Of a stretch of 8,091 nucleotides of DNA, positions 1 to 7,148 are shown one piece after another (position 1 is the first letter of the stretch; every line of letters begins with the position of its first letter). The position numbers were made by a program, and so were the translations under genes. Source of the stretch: Planctomycetota bacterium (GTDB lineage: Bacteria > Planctomycetota > Phycisphaerae > Sedimentisphaerales > Anaerobacaceae); the NCBI GenBank assembly GCA_022567055.1, contig JADFHU010000219.1, forward strand, positions 1-8,091, given 5' to 3'. The notes under the pieces are model-generated. The model was not told the origin of the DNA. It saw only the letters and a list, made by a program, of their open reading frames with translations, and did not search any database.

Positions 1-939
1 GCGGCCGTCATCGTGCAGGATGGCCTGGCTTACAGGCTCGGCACCATGGGCCACCTGTTCTGTTTGGATGCCGCCAGCGGCACGGTGATCTGGTCCCATG
101 ATCTGTACACCCAGTACGACGTACAGATGCCCGTCTGGGGTCTGTCGGCCTCACCGCTGATCGAAGGCGATCTGATCATTGTGGAAGCGGCCGGCCGCAG
201 GGCAACGCTGGTTGCGTTTGACCGCAAGACGGGCCGAGAGGTCTGGACGTCTCTTGCCAGCAAGGCCAATTACAGTTCGCCCATCGTCGTCGATCAGGCC
301 GGCCGACGCGTACTGGTGCTCTGGGTCCATGGTTCTGTGTTGGGCATTGATCCTGCCAATGGCAAGCTGCTCTGGGAGGTCGACTATGCCTCTACCAAGA
401 TGCCGCTGGGTGTGGCCACGCCGATAGTGCACGGCGACTATCTGTTCTTCACGGGTTTTTATGATGGATCGTTGCTGGTGAAGCTGAATCAAGATCAGCC
501 CTCTGCGAGCAAAGTGTGGCGCCGCAAAGGCAGCAGTGAACGAAAGACCGATGCCTTGCATTCCATCATCTCCACGCCGCTCATCCTCGGCGACTATATC
601 TACGGTACAGACAGCTACGGGGAACTGCGCTGTCTGGAGTTGATGACAGGGGATAGAGTCTGGGAGGATCAATCGGCGGTACCGAACGGCCGGTGGGCCA
701 CCATTCATTTCGTGCAGAATGGCGCGACCACCTGGATGCTCAATGAACAGGGCGAGTTGATCATCGCCAAACTGTCCAAGGAGGGCTTCAAGGAAATCAG
801 CCGCACGCGGGTCATCGAAACGACTGCACGGCAGTCCCCAAAGATGCGCGACGTCTGCTGGGCGGCGCCGGCCTACGCGGATAAGAAACTGTATGTCCGC
901 AACGACCAGACGTTGGTGTGCATCGATTTGGCTGAGTAA
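1..939 (+). CDS. PQQ-like (BamB-type) beta-propeller repeat protein, 5' partial
   Basis: The frame is open to the left edge, so the start lies outside the window; 312 codons are visible, ending in TAA. The protein carries repeated blades of the PQQ/quinoprotein-propeller type, each with a G-x-x-x-W docking motif: GTVIW, GREVW, GKLLW and GDRVW, plus a weaker KVW. Their tryptophans fall near visible residues 31, 82, 125, 221 and 173. Segments such as 'LFCLDAASG', 'LVAFDRKTG', 'VLGIDPANG' and 'LRCLELMTG' are the strands that precede each turn. The C-terminus 'LYVRNDQTLVCIDLAE' is a normal closing strand for the family. Relatives are usually exported and act as protein-binding scaffolds or, less often, as PQQ enzymes. 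No catalytic residues identify an enzyme here, so I call only the fold. The GTG at 13 could be misread as a start, but the frame continues upstream and the fold needs more blades. It converges with the minus-strand gene whose tail ends at 954. Confidence 0.85.
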   Translation, partial: AAVIVQDGLAYRLGTMGHLFCLDAASGTVIWSHDLYTQYDVQMPVWGLSASPLIEGDLIIVEAAGRRATLVAFDRKTGREVWTSLASKANYSSPIVVDQAGRRVLVLWVHGSVLGIDPANGKLLWEVDYASTKMPLGVATPIVHGDYLFFTGFYDGSLLVKLNQDQPSASKVWRRKGSSERKTDALHSIISTPLILGDYIYGTDSYGELRCLELMTGDRVWEDQSAVPNGRWATIHFVQNGATTWMLNEQGELIIAKLSKEGFKEISRTRVIETTARQSPKMRDVCWAAPAYADKKLYVRNDQTLVCIDLAE

Positions 940-954
940 GGGTCCCAGGGACCT
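940..954. terminator. Short hairpin between convergent genes (weak terminator candidate)
   Basis: The gap between the plus-strand stop (937-939) and the minus-strand stop at 954-956 is almost entirely an inverted repeat: GGTCC (941-945), loop CAG, GGACC (949-953). A G-T wobble and an A-T pair could extend it outward. Position between converging genes suits a shared terminator. There is no T-run on either strand, so intrinsic termination is doubtful. Confidence 0.3.
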
Positions 955-1277
955 TACAGACATTCGTCAGGATGTTGACGGGTTGTGTGTTTTCTTTGCC
1001 ATCGGGTCAATCCAGCAACCAGTGCGAGGACGCCGGCGGCCAGTAGGATGGCATAGGGCCAGCCGCTCGTCGGTTGTTCGCGGGTTTCGATCGGGACCCT
1101 AGGCGGTTCCTCCTCACCGCTGTGTATGGGGTGGATCTCTATTTCAGCGAGGGGAAGGTGGACGTTCGGTGGCGGCAGCGAGTTTGCGTCGTTGGATTCT
1201 TCAATCTCGGAGACAGGGCGTTCTTTGGGCTCAGTGGGCGCGTTGGGCTCGGCGGGTGTCTTCTCTTTTCTTCGGAG
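954..1277 (-). other. Out-of-frame C-terminal tail with membrane anchor (broken end of the 1231-3177 gene)
   Basis: This reading frame lies +1 relative to the 1231-3177 gene and stays open to a TAA at 954-956. From about 1277 it reads as a plausible tail: a Pro/Glu-rich linker ('PAEPNAPTEPKERP', 'HSGEEEPPRVPIE'), then a hydrophobic helix at about 1008-1064 ('WPYAILLAAGVLALVAGL'), then a basic end ('TRWQRKH'). A Pro/Glu linker, single helix and positive stop-transfer residues are a normal C-terminal anchor for a secreted protein. No suitable start codon or ribosome site lies just upstream in this frame, so a separate gene is unlikely. Removing one base between about 1260 and 1280 would join it to the upstream frame and give a protein of about 740 residues. 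The break could be a real mutation, an assembly error or, less likely, recoding. Confidence 0.6.
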
Positions 1278-3177
1278 GCGGCTGGACGCGGGGCCTGGTG
1301 AGCGATTCGGCGGCGGGGTCGTCAATCGTGATGAAACTGTCCTTGAAGGTGTCGTAGACAATGGCGCCCCGCCCAAAGGGCGGCGCAAAGAGGCGGGCAT
1401 GCTGCCGGTGGGAAATGTCCCGTATGCTGAGCGGATCCGTGAGGATGGTACTTCTGCGTTCATAGCGATGTGGGGCCAGGCGGTACTCGATGCGTGTTCC
1501 GGCGATGGGAAACCAGCCATAGTCGCCGATGGGATGCCACTTCAGGCCTGTGACACGTTCGACACGTTCCAGGGGGCGCTGGTCGGACACACTGTAGTGG
1601 TCGACCTGCAACGGTGTGCCGCTCGCACATTCTATCCAGATGCGGGCGTAGTCGTTGATGTTGGAGGGACTGCGGGCGTCAACCACGTAGCTCTCCTGCC
1701 CGTTAATCCTCTCGGTCTGGTCGTGGACCAGCGCAAACTCCGGCACCAGGACCTCCTGCATGAGATGAGTGCCCTCAAAAAGACGCATGCCCAGGAGGAA
1801 GGGCGTGACATGGGACCAATGAAACTGGCGGGCGCTGTCGATCACGCCAGCCAGCCGCTCGGGATGGTAGGCCTGCATGAGCGTCTCCCCGTCCAGGACG
1901 CGCGTGGACCCTTGAAAAGGCTCGGGGCGATCGCTGAACCGGTCTATTTCGCAGAGGTGCTGATGATTCTTGCGGGCATAACGGCCCTTGATCAAGGTGA
2001 CCGGCCGGCCCAGCGGGTCGACGTCCGTCGGTCGCGACAGAAAGGTGGCGTGGGTGGCGACGGCGCGAATCTGAACCGACCATGCGAAGCGTTGGTCGGT
2101 GAGAGAGGTCTCATTGTTTACCGCCAGGTCCCTCAAGACCGACAGCAATTCGATTTGGGCGCTCGTCCTCTTGGACAGGACCAGATCCAAGGGCGAGAGC
2201 GGGCCAATGGGACTGGCGTAATCTGCAGAGAGTGCCCCCCACTGGGGGAGCATATAGCGGAGTTTGTGCCTTGGGACCCCTGTCGGTAGAACGGCTTCGA
2301 ATACCCCACTGCTTACCGCCTCGGCACCAAGACGGATACTTTGGAGGTCCACTGTCACCTCCCGGTAGAGGGGATCCTCCGGTGCGGCTTTGATGCGGCC
2401 TCGAACAGGTATCCACTCGCCGGTGTCCAGGAGCACATAGTCGATAGATTGAACGGATTCGACGATGGGGGGATAGGGTCGGGAGGGTCCGCCGGAGCCA
2501 TCGGCGCGGCGGTTGTCGAAGGTGAAGACCTGTAGCGCCAGGCCTCGTTCCTGGTCGATCCAGACGCGATGAGGTTGAAGGGTCTCCGGCACATGGCCGG
2601 AGCGAATATCCACCACCCAGGCCGGTCGACCGTTGATGATGGCGGTGCCGGGGTGGATGCTGGCCCATTCCGGGCGGAGCCAGTGACTCAAGGGGGAGCC
2701 GTCGATATACAAGCCCAGCGAGGCGGGGCTGACGAAGGCGTGCATCGAGCTACGGTAGGCCGTGACCTGCTTTGTCTTCCGGTCGTAGTGGCTCGTGCCC
2801 CGGTAGACGTCGATCTCGCCGGACTCGGGATCGATTTCCCAGATGCTGGCCTGGTCGCGCGACAAAAAAATCTTGCGCAGGGATTCTGTCTCGGTTTTTC
2901 TCTGGAGGATATCCAGATAGTGGCGATTGTCCTGTTGAATCCAGGTCCCTGTTTCAACGAGCGTTCTCTGGCTCTTCTGAACCCTGAACAGGTCATAGGA
3001 CATGCGCATCAAACGCATGGCCTCTTCATGCAGCTCGACCTTGACGCGGATCTCCTCGATGAGGGGCAGGCCGTAGCCTTCCTCCTGGGCCTCGGCGGAT
3101 CCGGACCACCCGATCCCCAGGGCAAGTAGTGCCATGAGGCCTCGCCCCCCGAGCGTGACATCCGTCCTTTTTTCCAC
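1231..3177 (-). CDS. Large secreted protein with internal duplication, function unknown; C-terminus frameshifted
   Basis: I do not recognise a named family. The in-frame product is 648 residues from the GTG at 3177. That start is chosen because GGAG lies about 10 bases upstream and it gives a proper signal peptide: basic 'EKRTDVTLGGRG', hydrophobic 'LMALLALGIGW', and an A-E-A cleavage site near residue 30. The frame extends upstream to a TTG at 3315, but that stretch adds an implausible leader. The body contains two related units, at about residues 74-304 and 361-609. Each has an 'INGxxxxVVD' strand, an 'R(V/I)WI' strand followed by a 'xxLQV' strand, then 'GxWxPxxG' or a close variant, and a 'SIR' near the end. 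The style recalls LolA/LolB-like or planctomycete outer-membrane-associated beta-sheet proteins, but that is a guess. The first unit follows a segment rich in charged helix ('VKVELHEEAMRLMRMSYDLF'). The in-frame end ('KKREDTRRAQRAH') looks like out-of-frame translation; the likely true tail is described at 954-1277. It lies 134 bases downstream of the rhomboid gene on the same strand. Confidence 0.75.
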   Translation of the reverse strand: MEKRTDVTLGGRGLMALLALGIGWSGSAEAQEEGYGLPLIEEIRVKVELHEEAMRLMRMSYDLFRVQKSQRTLVETGTWIQQDNRHYLDILQRKTETESLRKIFLSRDQASIWEIDPESGEIDVYRGTSHYDRKTKQVTAYRSSMHAFVSPASLGLYIDGSPLSHWLRPEWASIHPGTAIINGRPAWVVDIRSGHVPETLQPHRVWIDQERGLALQVFTFDNRRADGSGGPSRPYPPIVESVQSIDYVLLDTGEWIPVRGRIKAAPEDPLYREVTVDLQSIRLGAEAVSSGVFEAVLPTGVPRHKLRYMLPQWGALSADYASPIGPLSPLDLVLSKRTSAQIELLSVLRDLAVNNETSLTDQRFAWSVQIRAVATHATFLSRPTDVDPLGRPVTLIKGRYARKNHQHLCEIDRFSDRPEPFQGSTRVLDGETLMQAYHPERLAGVIDSARQFHWSHVTPFLLGMRLFEGTHLMQEVLVPEFALVHDQTERINGQESYVVDARSPSNINDYARIWIECASGTPLQVDHYSVSDQRPLERVERVTGLKWHPIGDYGWFPIAGTRIEYRLAPHRYERRSTILTDPLSIRDISHRQHARLFAPPFGRGAIVYDTFKDSFITIDDPAAESLTRPRVQPPPKKREDTRRAQRAH

Positions 3178-3311
3178 GACGCACTGTCTCCACCAACGCA
3201 ACCGTTTCAGTCTAATTGACCCCACGATAGCGCCCTGCGCATCACAAAAAAGGGAGAACGTGAAAATTAATTGTGCTTGAATAAGAAAGACTGGATAGAG
3301 GTCCTGGGGAT

Positions 3312-4208
3312 TCAACGGCTAGGGTGCAACTTGGCGGCGAGGAATCCCCAGAGGATGCCAACCACGGCTCCGGCGCCGTGCGCCATGTTGGCAACCGGTC
3401 CGACCAGACCGGTGAGGCAGACAAAGAACCAAACGATCATGAAAATGACCGTCTGCTGCTGCAGATGGAGTTGCGATGCCGGATTGAACTTGCCCTGCAT
3501 CCAGACATAGCCCAACAGGCCAAAAACGACCCCAGACATGCCCCCGAAGCCCGGGCCGTTGTGGAGGAACTGGGCCACGTTTGAGAGGCCCGCTATCGTA
3601 AGGACCAGTGCCAGTAGCAGCCAGGTCCCCTTGTGGGCCTCGATGATGCGGCCCAGATCTTTCAGCCAGAGCATGTTGAAGAGGATGTGCATGATGTTGA
3701 AATGCAGAAACATGGGCGTGAAGACCCGCCAGACCTGTCCCTGGCGAATCTCTGCGAATCCACTGTTCCATGTTATGTACCGGCCCTCTACGCGGGACTC
3801 GGTGATCTGCAGCTTCCTTGTTAGGGGTCGGTTGGCGCCCATCCGCGTCGTTACCGTCACGGCCACACTGACCAGGATGAGCGCGATGGTCAGCAGGCCG
3901 TGCGGTACCGCTGGTTTGTCGAACATTGTGCGCCCGTCGATCAGGCGACTGCGGCTCTGCGCCTTTTCTTGCCGTTTTCTGGACGCGATCGCAGCCTGGG
4001 CTCCCGTAGCATACCTGGGATCCTCAGGCTGTTCGTGGAAGCCTGTGAGCAGTTCCTTCGCGCTGTCCAGGCTGTCGTCGTCGAGGATCCATATTTCCCA
4101 ATCGCCGGATTTGCCCTCGTCGATCTGGCTTTCGATGCCTTCACTATCGAGATAGTCTCCAAAGCGTCGGGCTCGGGTTTCATCCTGTATGTGGCCTATG
4201 AGTCGCAT
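3312..4208 (-). CDS. Rhomboid family intramembrane serine protease (GlpG-like)
   Basis: This 298-residue protein would cleave transmembrane substrates within the inner membrane. The catalytic serine sits in 'GGMSGVVFG' (S225, GxSG motif) and the partner histidine in 'NMAHGAGA' (H277). The conserved 'MHILFNMLWLKDLG' helix supplies H174 and N178, which match the oxyanion-side His and Asn of GlpG. 'GQVWRVFTPMFLHF' before it is the typical L1-loop segment. Residues 1 to about 66 form a soluble domain ('LIGHIQDETRARRFGDYL' ending 'PEDPRY') resembling the GlpG N-terminal cytoplasmic domain, which commonly ends in a similar 'P-x-D-P-R-Y'. Several hydrophobic helices follow from about residue 101. 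The ATG at 4208 is preceded by AAAGGG about 4 bases upstream, and a good promoter lies at 4260-4287. The TGA at 3312-3314 is followed by 134 bases before the next gene. All key residues are present, so activity is expected. The substrate is unknown. Confidence 0.93.
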   Translation of the reverse strand: MRLIGHIQDETRARRFGDYLDSEGIESQIDEGKSGDWEIWILDDDSLDSAKELLTGFHEQPEDPRYATGAQAAIASRKRQEKAQSRSRLIDGRTMFDKPAVPHGLLTIALILVSVAVTVTTRMGANRPLTRKLQITESRVEGRYITWNSGFAEIRQGQVWRVFTPMFLHFNIMHILFNMLWLKDLGRIIEAHKGTWLLLALVLTIAGLSNVAQFLHNGPGFGGMSGVVFGLLGYVWMQGKFNPASQLHLQQQTVIFMIVWFFVCLTGLVGPVANMAHGAGAVVGILWGFLAAKLHPSR

Positions 4209-4259
4209 CTCGCCCTTTCAATGGCATACGCTTGTACGGCATCCCTATGATGTTGCCGT

Positions 4260-4287
4260 ATTCTACTGACCCGCAACATGTCGTCAA
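4260..4287 (-). promoter_or_regulatory. Sigma-70-type promoter for the rhomboid gene
   Basis: Read on the minus strand, TTGACG (4287-4282) is separated by 16 bases from TAGAAT (4265-4260). Each hexamer matches 5 of 6 positions of the consensus TTGACA and TATAAT. Transcription would start near 4253, leaving a leader of about 45 bases before the ATG at 4208. It is the strongest promoter-like site in the window and suggests that the rhomboid gene is transcribed independently of the M48 gene upstream. Confidence 0.6.
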
Positions 4288-4377
4288 GTTAGGGCGAAAC
4301 CGCAGGGCAATCGCAAGTAACACACAAACCTGAACGCTCTTTTTATTCGACCCCTTCCCAGAGTTTCCGCAAAGTCG

Positions 4378-4419
4378 TGATCACAGTTTACTGATTACTG
4401 ATCACTGATTACTGTTTAC
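4378..4419. repeat. Six-unit imperfect 7-bp tandem repeat
   Basis: Exactly six consecutive 7-base units fill this interval. On the plus strand the unit is TGATTAC (twice), with variants TGATCAC (twice), AGTTTAC and TGTTTAC. All end in AC, and the second G and fourth T are constant. The units contain two GATC sites and an 8-base palindrome, GTGATCAC, at 4377-4384. The array overlaps the 3' end of the M48 protease gene: its minus-strand stop TAA (4416-4418) lies inside the last unit. It sits upstream of the rhomboid promoter. Function is unknown; possibilities are a slippage-prone array, a dispersed intergenic repeat or a protein-binding site. Confidence 0.8.
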
Positions 4420-5645
4420 GGGCCAAGGGCCAGCAGCCGCTCGGCCAGGGGTGGGTGGGAGTGGTGGACGAAGCTGTAGAGCGGATGCACCAGCGGTACG
4501 GAGAGATTGTCCCTATTGAGTTTGATCAGCGCCGTCGCCAGGCTCCCTCGGTCCTCGGTGGCATCGAGGGCGAAGGCGTCCGCCGCATATTCATGCCTGC
4601 GGGAGAGCAGGTTGAAGAGGGGCGCGACCACCATTTCTACCGGGGGTAGAAGCATCATCAACAACACGATGCCGAGGTGAATCGAAGGCGTGGCGTAGCC
4701 CAGGCCGGCAAAGAAAGCGTCTGAGGCCAGCATGCGTGACAGCGCATAGAAACCAACACCCGAGAGACCCAGTGAGATCAGCAGTTGCAGTTTTACGTGC
4801 TTGAGCTTGAAATGCCCCAGTTCGTGGGCCAGCACCGTGAGCAGCTCAGTATGGGTGAGTTTGTCCACGAGTGTATCGAAGAAGACGATGCGTTTGGAAC
4901 GGCCGATGCCGGTGAAGTAGGCGTTGGAGTGGCCACTCCGCTTGGAGCCGTCCATCACGAAGACGCCTTTGAGCGGAAACCTCACCTTGTCGGTGAGGGC
5001 ACGAATGGCCTCCAGCAGCGCGGCGTCCTCCATCGGGACAAAGGTGTTGAAGAGAGGCGCGATCACCAAGGGATAGAGGATCAGCATCAGGAACTGAAAT
5101 GCGGAGAAGAGTAGAAAGCCCCAGACCCACCAGGTGGGCCCCGTGACATCATAGAGGAGCAAGAGGAGCCAAAGGAGCGGCGTCAAGATCAGCAGAGACA
5201 AGAAGAGTGATTTGACTTGGTCCAGGAGAAAGACCCTGGGAGTGGTCTTGTTGAAGCCGAATCGTTGCTCCAGCACGAAGGTGCGGTAGAGATCGAAGGG
5301 CAGTCCCATGACCTGCACGATCAGCAGGATCGCCAGCAGGAACCAGACGCGGCCCAGAGGCAATGCCGCCAGCCACTGGTCGATGGGATTCAGCAGCGCC
5401 CACTCGAGGACGGCGATCACCAGGACCAGGCTGAGCGCGGATTGAATGAGCCCGAAGACGGTCTTGGCGCTGCTGTATTCCACCGCTCGGCGGTAGTCCT
5501 CCCGGCTGATCCGATCGCGCAGCGCTCGCGGCAGGACCTCGTCGAGTCGTCCGTAATTGGCCTTGATGAACCAGTCGTTGCGAACGCTCAAGAAGAGTTC
5601 CCAGAAAAAGTGGACGACCAGCGCTGCTATGAGGATCAACTTCAC
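4416..5645 (-). CDS. M48 family membrane zinc metallopeptidase, Ste24/CAAX protease type
   Basis: This 409-residue multi-spanning protease would cleave membrane-associated proteins or peptides. The zinc site is 'VLAHELGHFKLKH' (HExxH at 274-278), and the third ligand is the glutamate of 'RRHEYAADAFALD' (E352). Ste24-type hallmarks are present: the N-terminal helical domain with 'RFGFNKTTPRVFLLDQ' near 129-143, 'SKRSGHSNAYFTGIGRSKRI' near 234-253, and 'SHPPLAERL' near the C-terminus (396-404). Long hydrophobic helices run at about 63-85, 101-113, 145-165 and 172-195, with two more after the zinc motif. The length fits the family. In bacteria, which mostly lack prenylated CAAX proteins, such enzymes are thought to act in membrane-protein quality control. 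The GTG start at 5645 is supported by AAGGA about 8 bases upstream. The stop codon lies inside the heptamer repeat. A poor promoter-like pair (TTTCCG, 17 bases, TAGTAT) lies at 5701-5729; I would not rely on it. Confidence 0.93.
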   Translation of the reverse strand: MKLILIAALVVHFFWELFLSVRNDWFIKANYGRLDEVLPRALRDRISREDYRRAVEYSSAKTVFGLIQSALSLVLVIAVLEWALLNPIDQWLAALPLGRVWFLLAILLIVQVMGLPFDLYRTFVLEQRFGFNKTTPRVFLLDQVKSLFLSLLILTPLLWLLLLLYDVTGPTWWVWGFLLFSAFQFLMLILYPLVIAPLFNTFVPMEDAALLEAIRALTDKVRFPLKGVFVMDGSKRSGHSNAYFTGIGRSKRIVFFDTLVDKLTHTELLTVLAHELGHFKLKHVKLQLLISLGLSGVGFYALSRMLASDAFFAGLGYATPSIHLGIVLLMMLLPPVEMVVAPLFNLLSRRHEYAADAFALDATEDRGSLATALIKLNRDNLSVPLVHPLYSFVHHSHPPLAERLLALGP

Positions 5646-5755
5646 CGAGGGTTCCTTAATCGTGCGTTTTTCTGACAGACATTGACACTACGGAGAGGCG
5701 ATACTATTGGGGGCAGAGCGTTGCGGAAAGGAGAAAAAGTCAACAATGGGACTAA

Positions 5756-5778
5756 GGACCGATGTACAGAACGGTTCC
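5756..5778. other. Intergenic hairpin between the secreted paralog and the M48 gene
   Basis: GGACCG (5756-5761) can pair with CGGTTCC (5772-5778) with one bulged base across a 10-base loop. It lies just past the minus-strand stop at 5810-5812 and before the M48 gene. A T-rich stretch follows on the minus strand only after about 15 bases, so it is a weak terminator candidate at best. The rest of the 5646-5809 gap shows no gene. Confidence 0.25.
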
Positions 5779-5809
5779 CTCGCTGGCTTTGAATCTCAGT
5801 TGGCGCCGT

Positions 5810-6982
5810 CTATTTCACGCGGAATGCGTACTCACGTGGCTTGTCTCGGCCCAACACCGCAGTGTGGCATCTCAACAGAAACCCCTCCTCAGTCTTGACG
5901 TAAACAAAGTCCTTGTCGCTGAACAGATCGCCGGGCAGTCCGGAGGGCAATTCCTCGGGCAGTGCCCCCGTTTCAGCCTTGACTTCGTATATGCGAATCG
6001 CCGTCCTCAGGGCATTGTGGCCCGTTTGGACCAGAATGGTCAGGGTATAGATTCGGGCCATTTTGGTCCCGAATATAGCTGTCAGAGTCGCATGTGGATT
6101 CGTCTCTTCTTCCGACCTCATCCGCTCGTCATACTCTTGTAGCCGTGGGAACTTTGTCTCATAGGGACCCGGCTCCTCTAAGAGGACCCGACATGTGGCC
6201 ATGGACCGAGCGAAGTAATTGCGGCTGGCTTTGAGGAAGGCGGCATCTGCGTTGTTCAGTCGTTCTTCTCTCTTGGGGCTGAGGACCCCGCTGGCCCGTG
6301 TCTTCGCCAGTTCGATCAGTTGGTCCTTGTCTAAGCGAAACGTTCTCAACTCGATCGCCTCTTCGTTCTTCAGCGCGTTCGCGAGGTTTTCTCCGCGTGG
6401 CCATCGTGCCAGTTCCTCGCCGAGCCACTGAAGCAGCTTTGTGTCGGCCGGCATGATGCTCAGGATCTGGCGAATCCCCTTGTTGGCCAACCCATGGAGT
6501 GCAATGCCTACTAGGAATGAGCCCATGTTCTCGTCAACTAGATGTTCAGCCATGCTGTGAATCAGGAGGCAATACTCGAGGGCCTGTCGATAGTCCCGAT
6601 CGGCGGCAAACACCAGAGCCTGTGCCTTCGCGTTGAAGGCCAATTGGCGTATCGGCGCCAAACAAATCGGGACTGCATTACCGAGAGAGTAGCGCAGACC
6701 CCAGTCGCATCGAGGTAACTGAGCCGCTGCCTTGGCGAATTCGAAGGTATCATGACAGGTCTTTAAGTAATCCCGAAGGGTCTGGCTGGGTTCAATGGCC
6801 CCCGAGGGAGAGGGTTCCAATGGCATCGAGATTTCATTGTATTGACCTGGAAACGAGAGGAAGGCCTGATAATAGAGCAGGGCGGCATTGTCGGGATCCG
6901 AAGGGACATCGGACGCTACGCTCTGGAAACAGAGTAGTAAGACGATCGCGGCGATACAGTTTTTGTCCTTGAACCGTTTCAT
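5810..6982 (-). CDS. Secreted protein of unknown function, paralog of the 7319-8091 product
   Basis: The product is 390 residues. The ATG at 6982 is chosen because AAGGGG lies about 7 bases upstream and it begins a clear signal peptide: 'MKRFKDKN', hydrophobic 'CIAAIVLLLCF', and a likely A-S cleavage in 'SVASDVP'. The frame is open further upstream to 7171, but that stretch overlaps another small ORF and lacks protein character. The mature part starts 'DPDNAALLYYQAFLSFP', an opening I associate with planctomycete secreted proteins, and is mainly alpha-helical. The last 70 residues change character: a helix ('ALRTAIRIYEVKAETGALP') followed by 'LPGDLFSDKDFVYVKTEEGF' and 'FRVK'. That resembles the helix plus 'DPFSGKPFRY...GFxLYS' tails of pseudopilin-like domains. 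The protein aligns along its visible length with the 7319-8091 product. No catalytic motif is recognised. It starts 16 bases after the small ORF at 6999-7148, so the two are probably co-transcribed. Confidence 0.8.
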   Translation of the reverse strand: MKRFKDKNCIAAIVLLLCFQSVASDVPSDPDNAALLYYQAFLSFPGQYNEISMPLEPSPSGAIEPSQTLRDYLKTCHDTFEFAKAAAQLPRCDWGLRYSLGNAVPICLAPIRQLAFNAKAQALVFAADRDYRQALEYCLLIHSMAEHLVDENMGSFLVGIALHGLANKGIRQILSIMPADTKLLQWLGEELARWPRGENLANALKNEEAIELRTFRLDKDQLIELAKTRASGVLSPKREERLNNADAAFLKASRNYFARSMATCRVLLEEPGPYETKFPRLQEYDERMRSEEETNPHATLTAIFGTKMARIYTLTILVQTGHNALRTAIRIYEVKAETGALPEELPSGLPGDLFSDKDFVYVKTEEGFLLRCHTAVLGRDKPREYAFRVK

Positions 6983-6998
6983 GACAATGCCCCTTCGA

Positions 6999-7148
6999 TT
7001 ACAGGTCGAGTGTTTCGATGTATTGCAAGATGTCCTCTGATTGTCCCGCGGGCCGCGATCCGAAGACTGCGCCGGCTCGGTCAAGCTGCCGCTCGAACGC
7101 CTTGGCATCGCCCCGTTTACAGCGATTAATGAGGAACCAATCTTCCAT
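6999..7148 (-). CDS. 49-residue ORF resembling the N-terminus of an ECF sigma factor; probable remnant
   Basis: The ORF runs from the ATG at 7148 to the TAA at 6999-7001. Its first 20 residues, 'MEDWFLINRCKRGDAKAFER', resemble the opening of ECF sigma-70 factors, in which 'xLIxRCxxGDxxAFExLYxxY' leads into region 2. Here the similarity stops at residue 20, and the next 29 residues ('QLDRAGAVFGSRPAG' and onward to 'YIETLDL') do not look like region 2 or 4. No DNA-binding or core-binding helices remain, so it cannot work as a sigma factor. The simplest reading is a deletion remnant. A functional small protein cannot be excluded, because the frame is intact and stops 16 bases before the next gene. 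The ribosome site is poor (GGACGG about 12 bases upstream). The sigma resemblance comes from pattern memory, not a search. Confidence 0.45.
   Translation of the reverse strand: MEDWFLINRCKRGDAKAFERQLDRAGAVFGSRPAGQSEDILQYIETLDL

Noticed and set aside
151..963. A 270-codon open frame on the minus strand opposite the propeller gene
   Set aside because: The plus strand encodes clear PQQ-like blades. The minus translation is rich in Arg, His and Gln without any family resemblance, typical of an antisense shadow in GC-rich DNA.
1260..1280. Programmed -1 frameshift at the A-rich site
   Set aside because: The two frames are related by +1 (or -2), not -1, and there is no X-XXY-YYZ heptamer in the required register. 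The four-A run is too short for typical transcriptional slippage.
1126..2289. A 387-codon open frame on the plus strand
   Set aside because: It is antisense to the large secreted protein. The minus strand there has the duplicated unit, while the plus translation has no recognisable domain, signal or membrane segment.
3178..3311. Promoter or terminator in the gap after the rhomboid gene
   Set aside because: The minus strand has a T-run and an AATTAATT palindrome, but no stem directly precedes the T-run and no -35/-10 pair with normal spacing was found.
3178..3315. Extended TTG start at 3315 for the large secreted protein
   Set aside because: It would put 46 extra residues before a good signal peptide, and the GTG at 3177 has a GGAG at suitable spacing.
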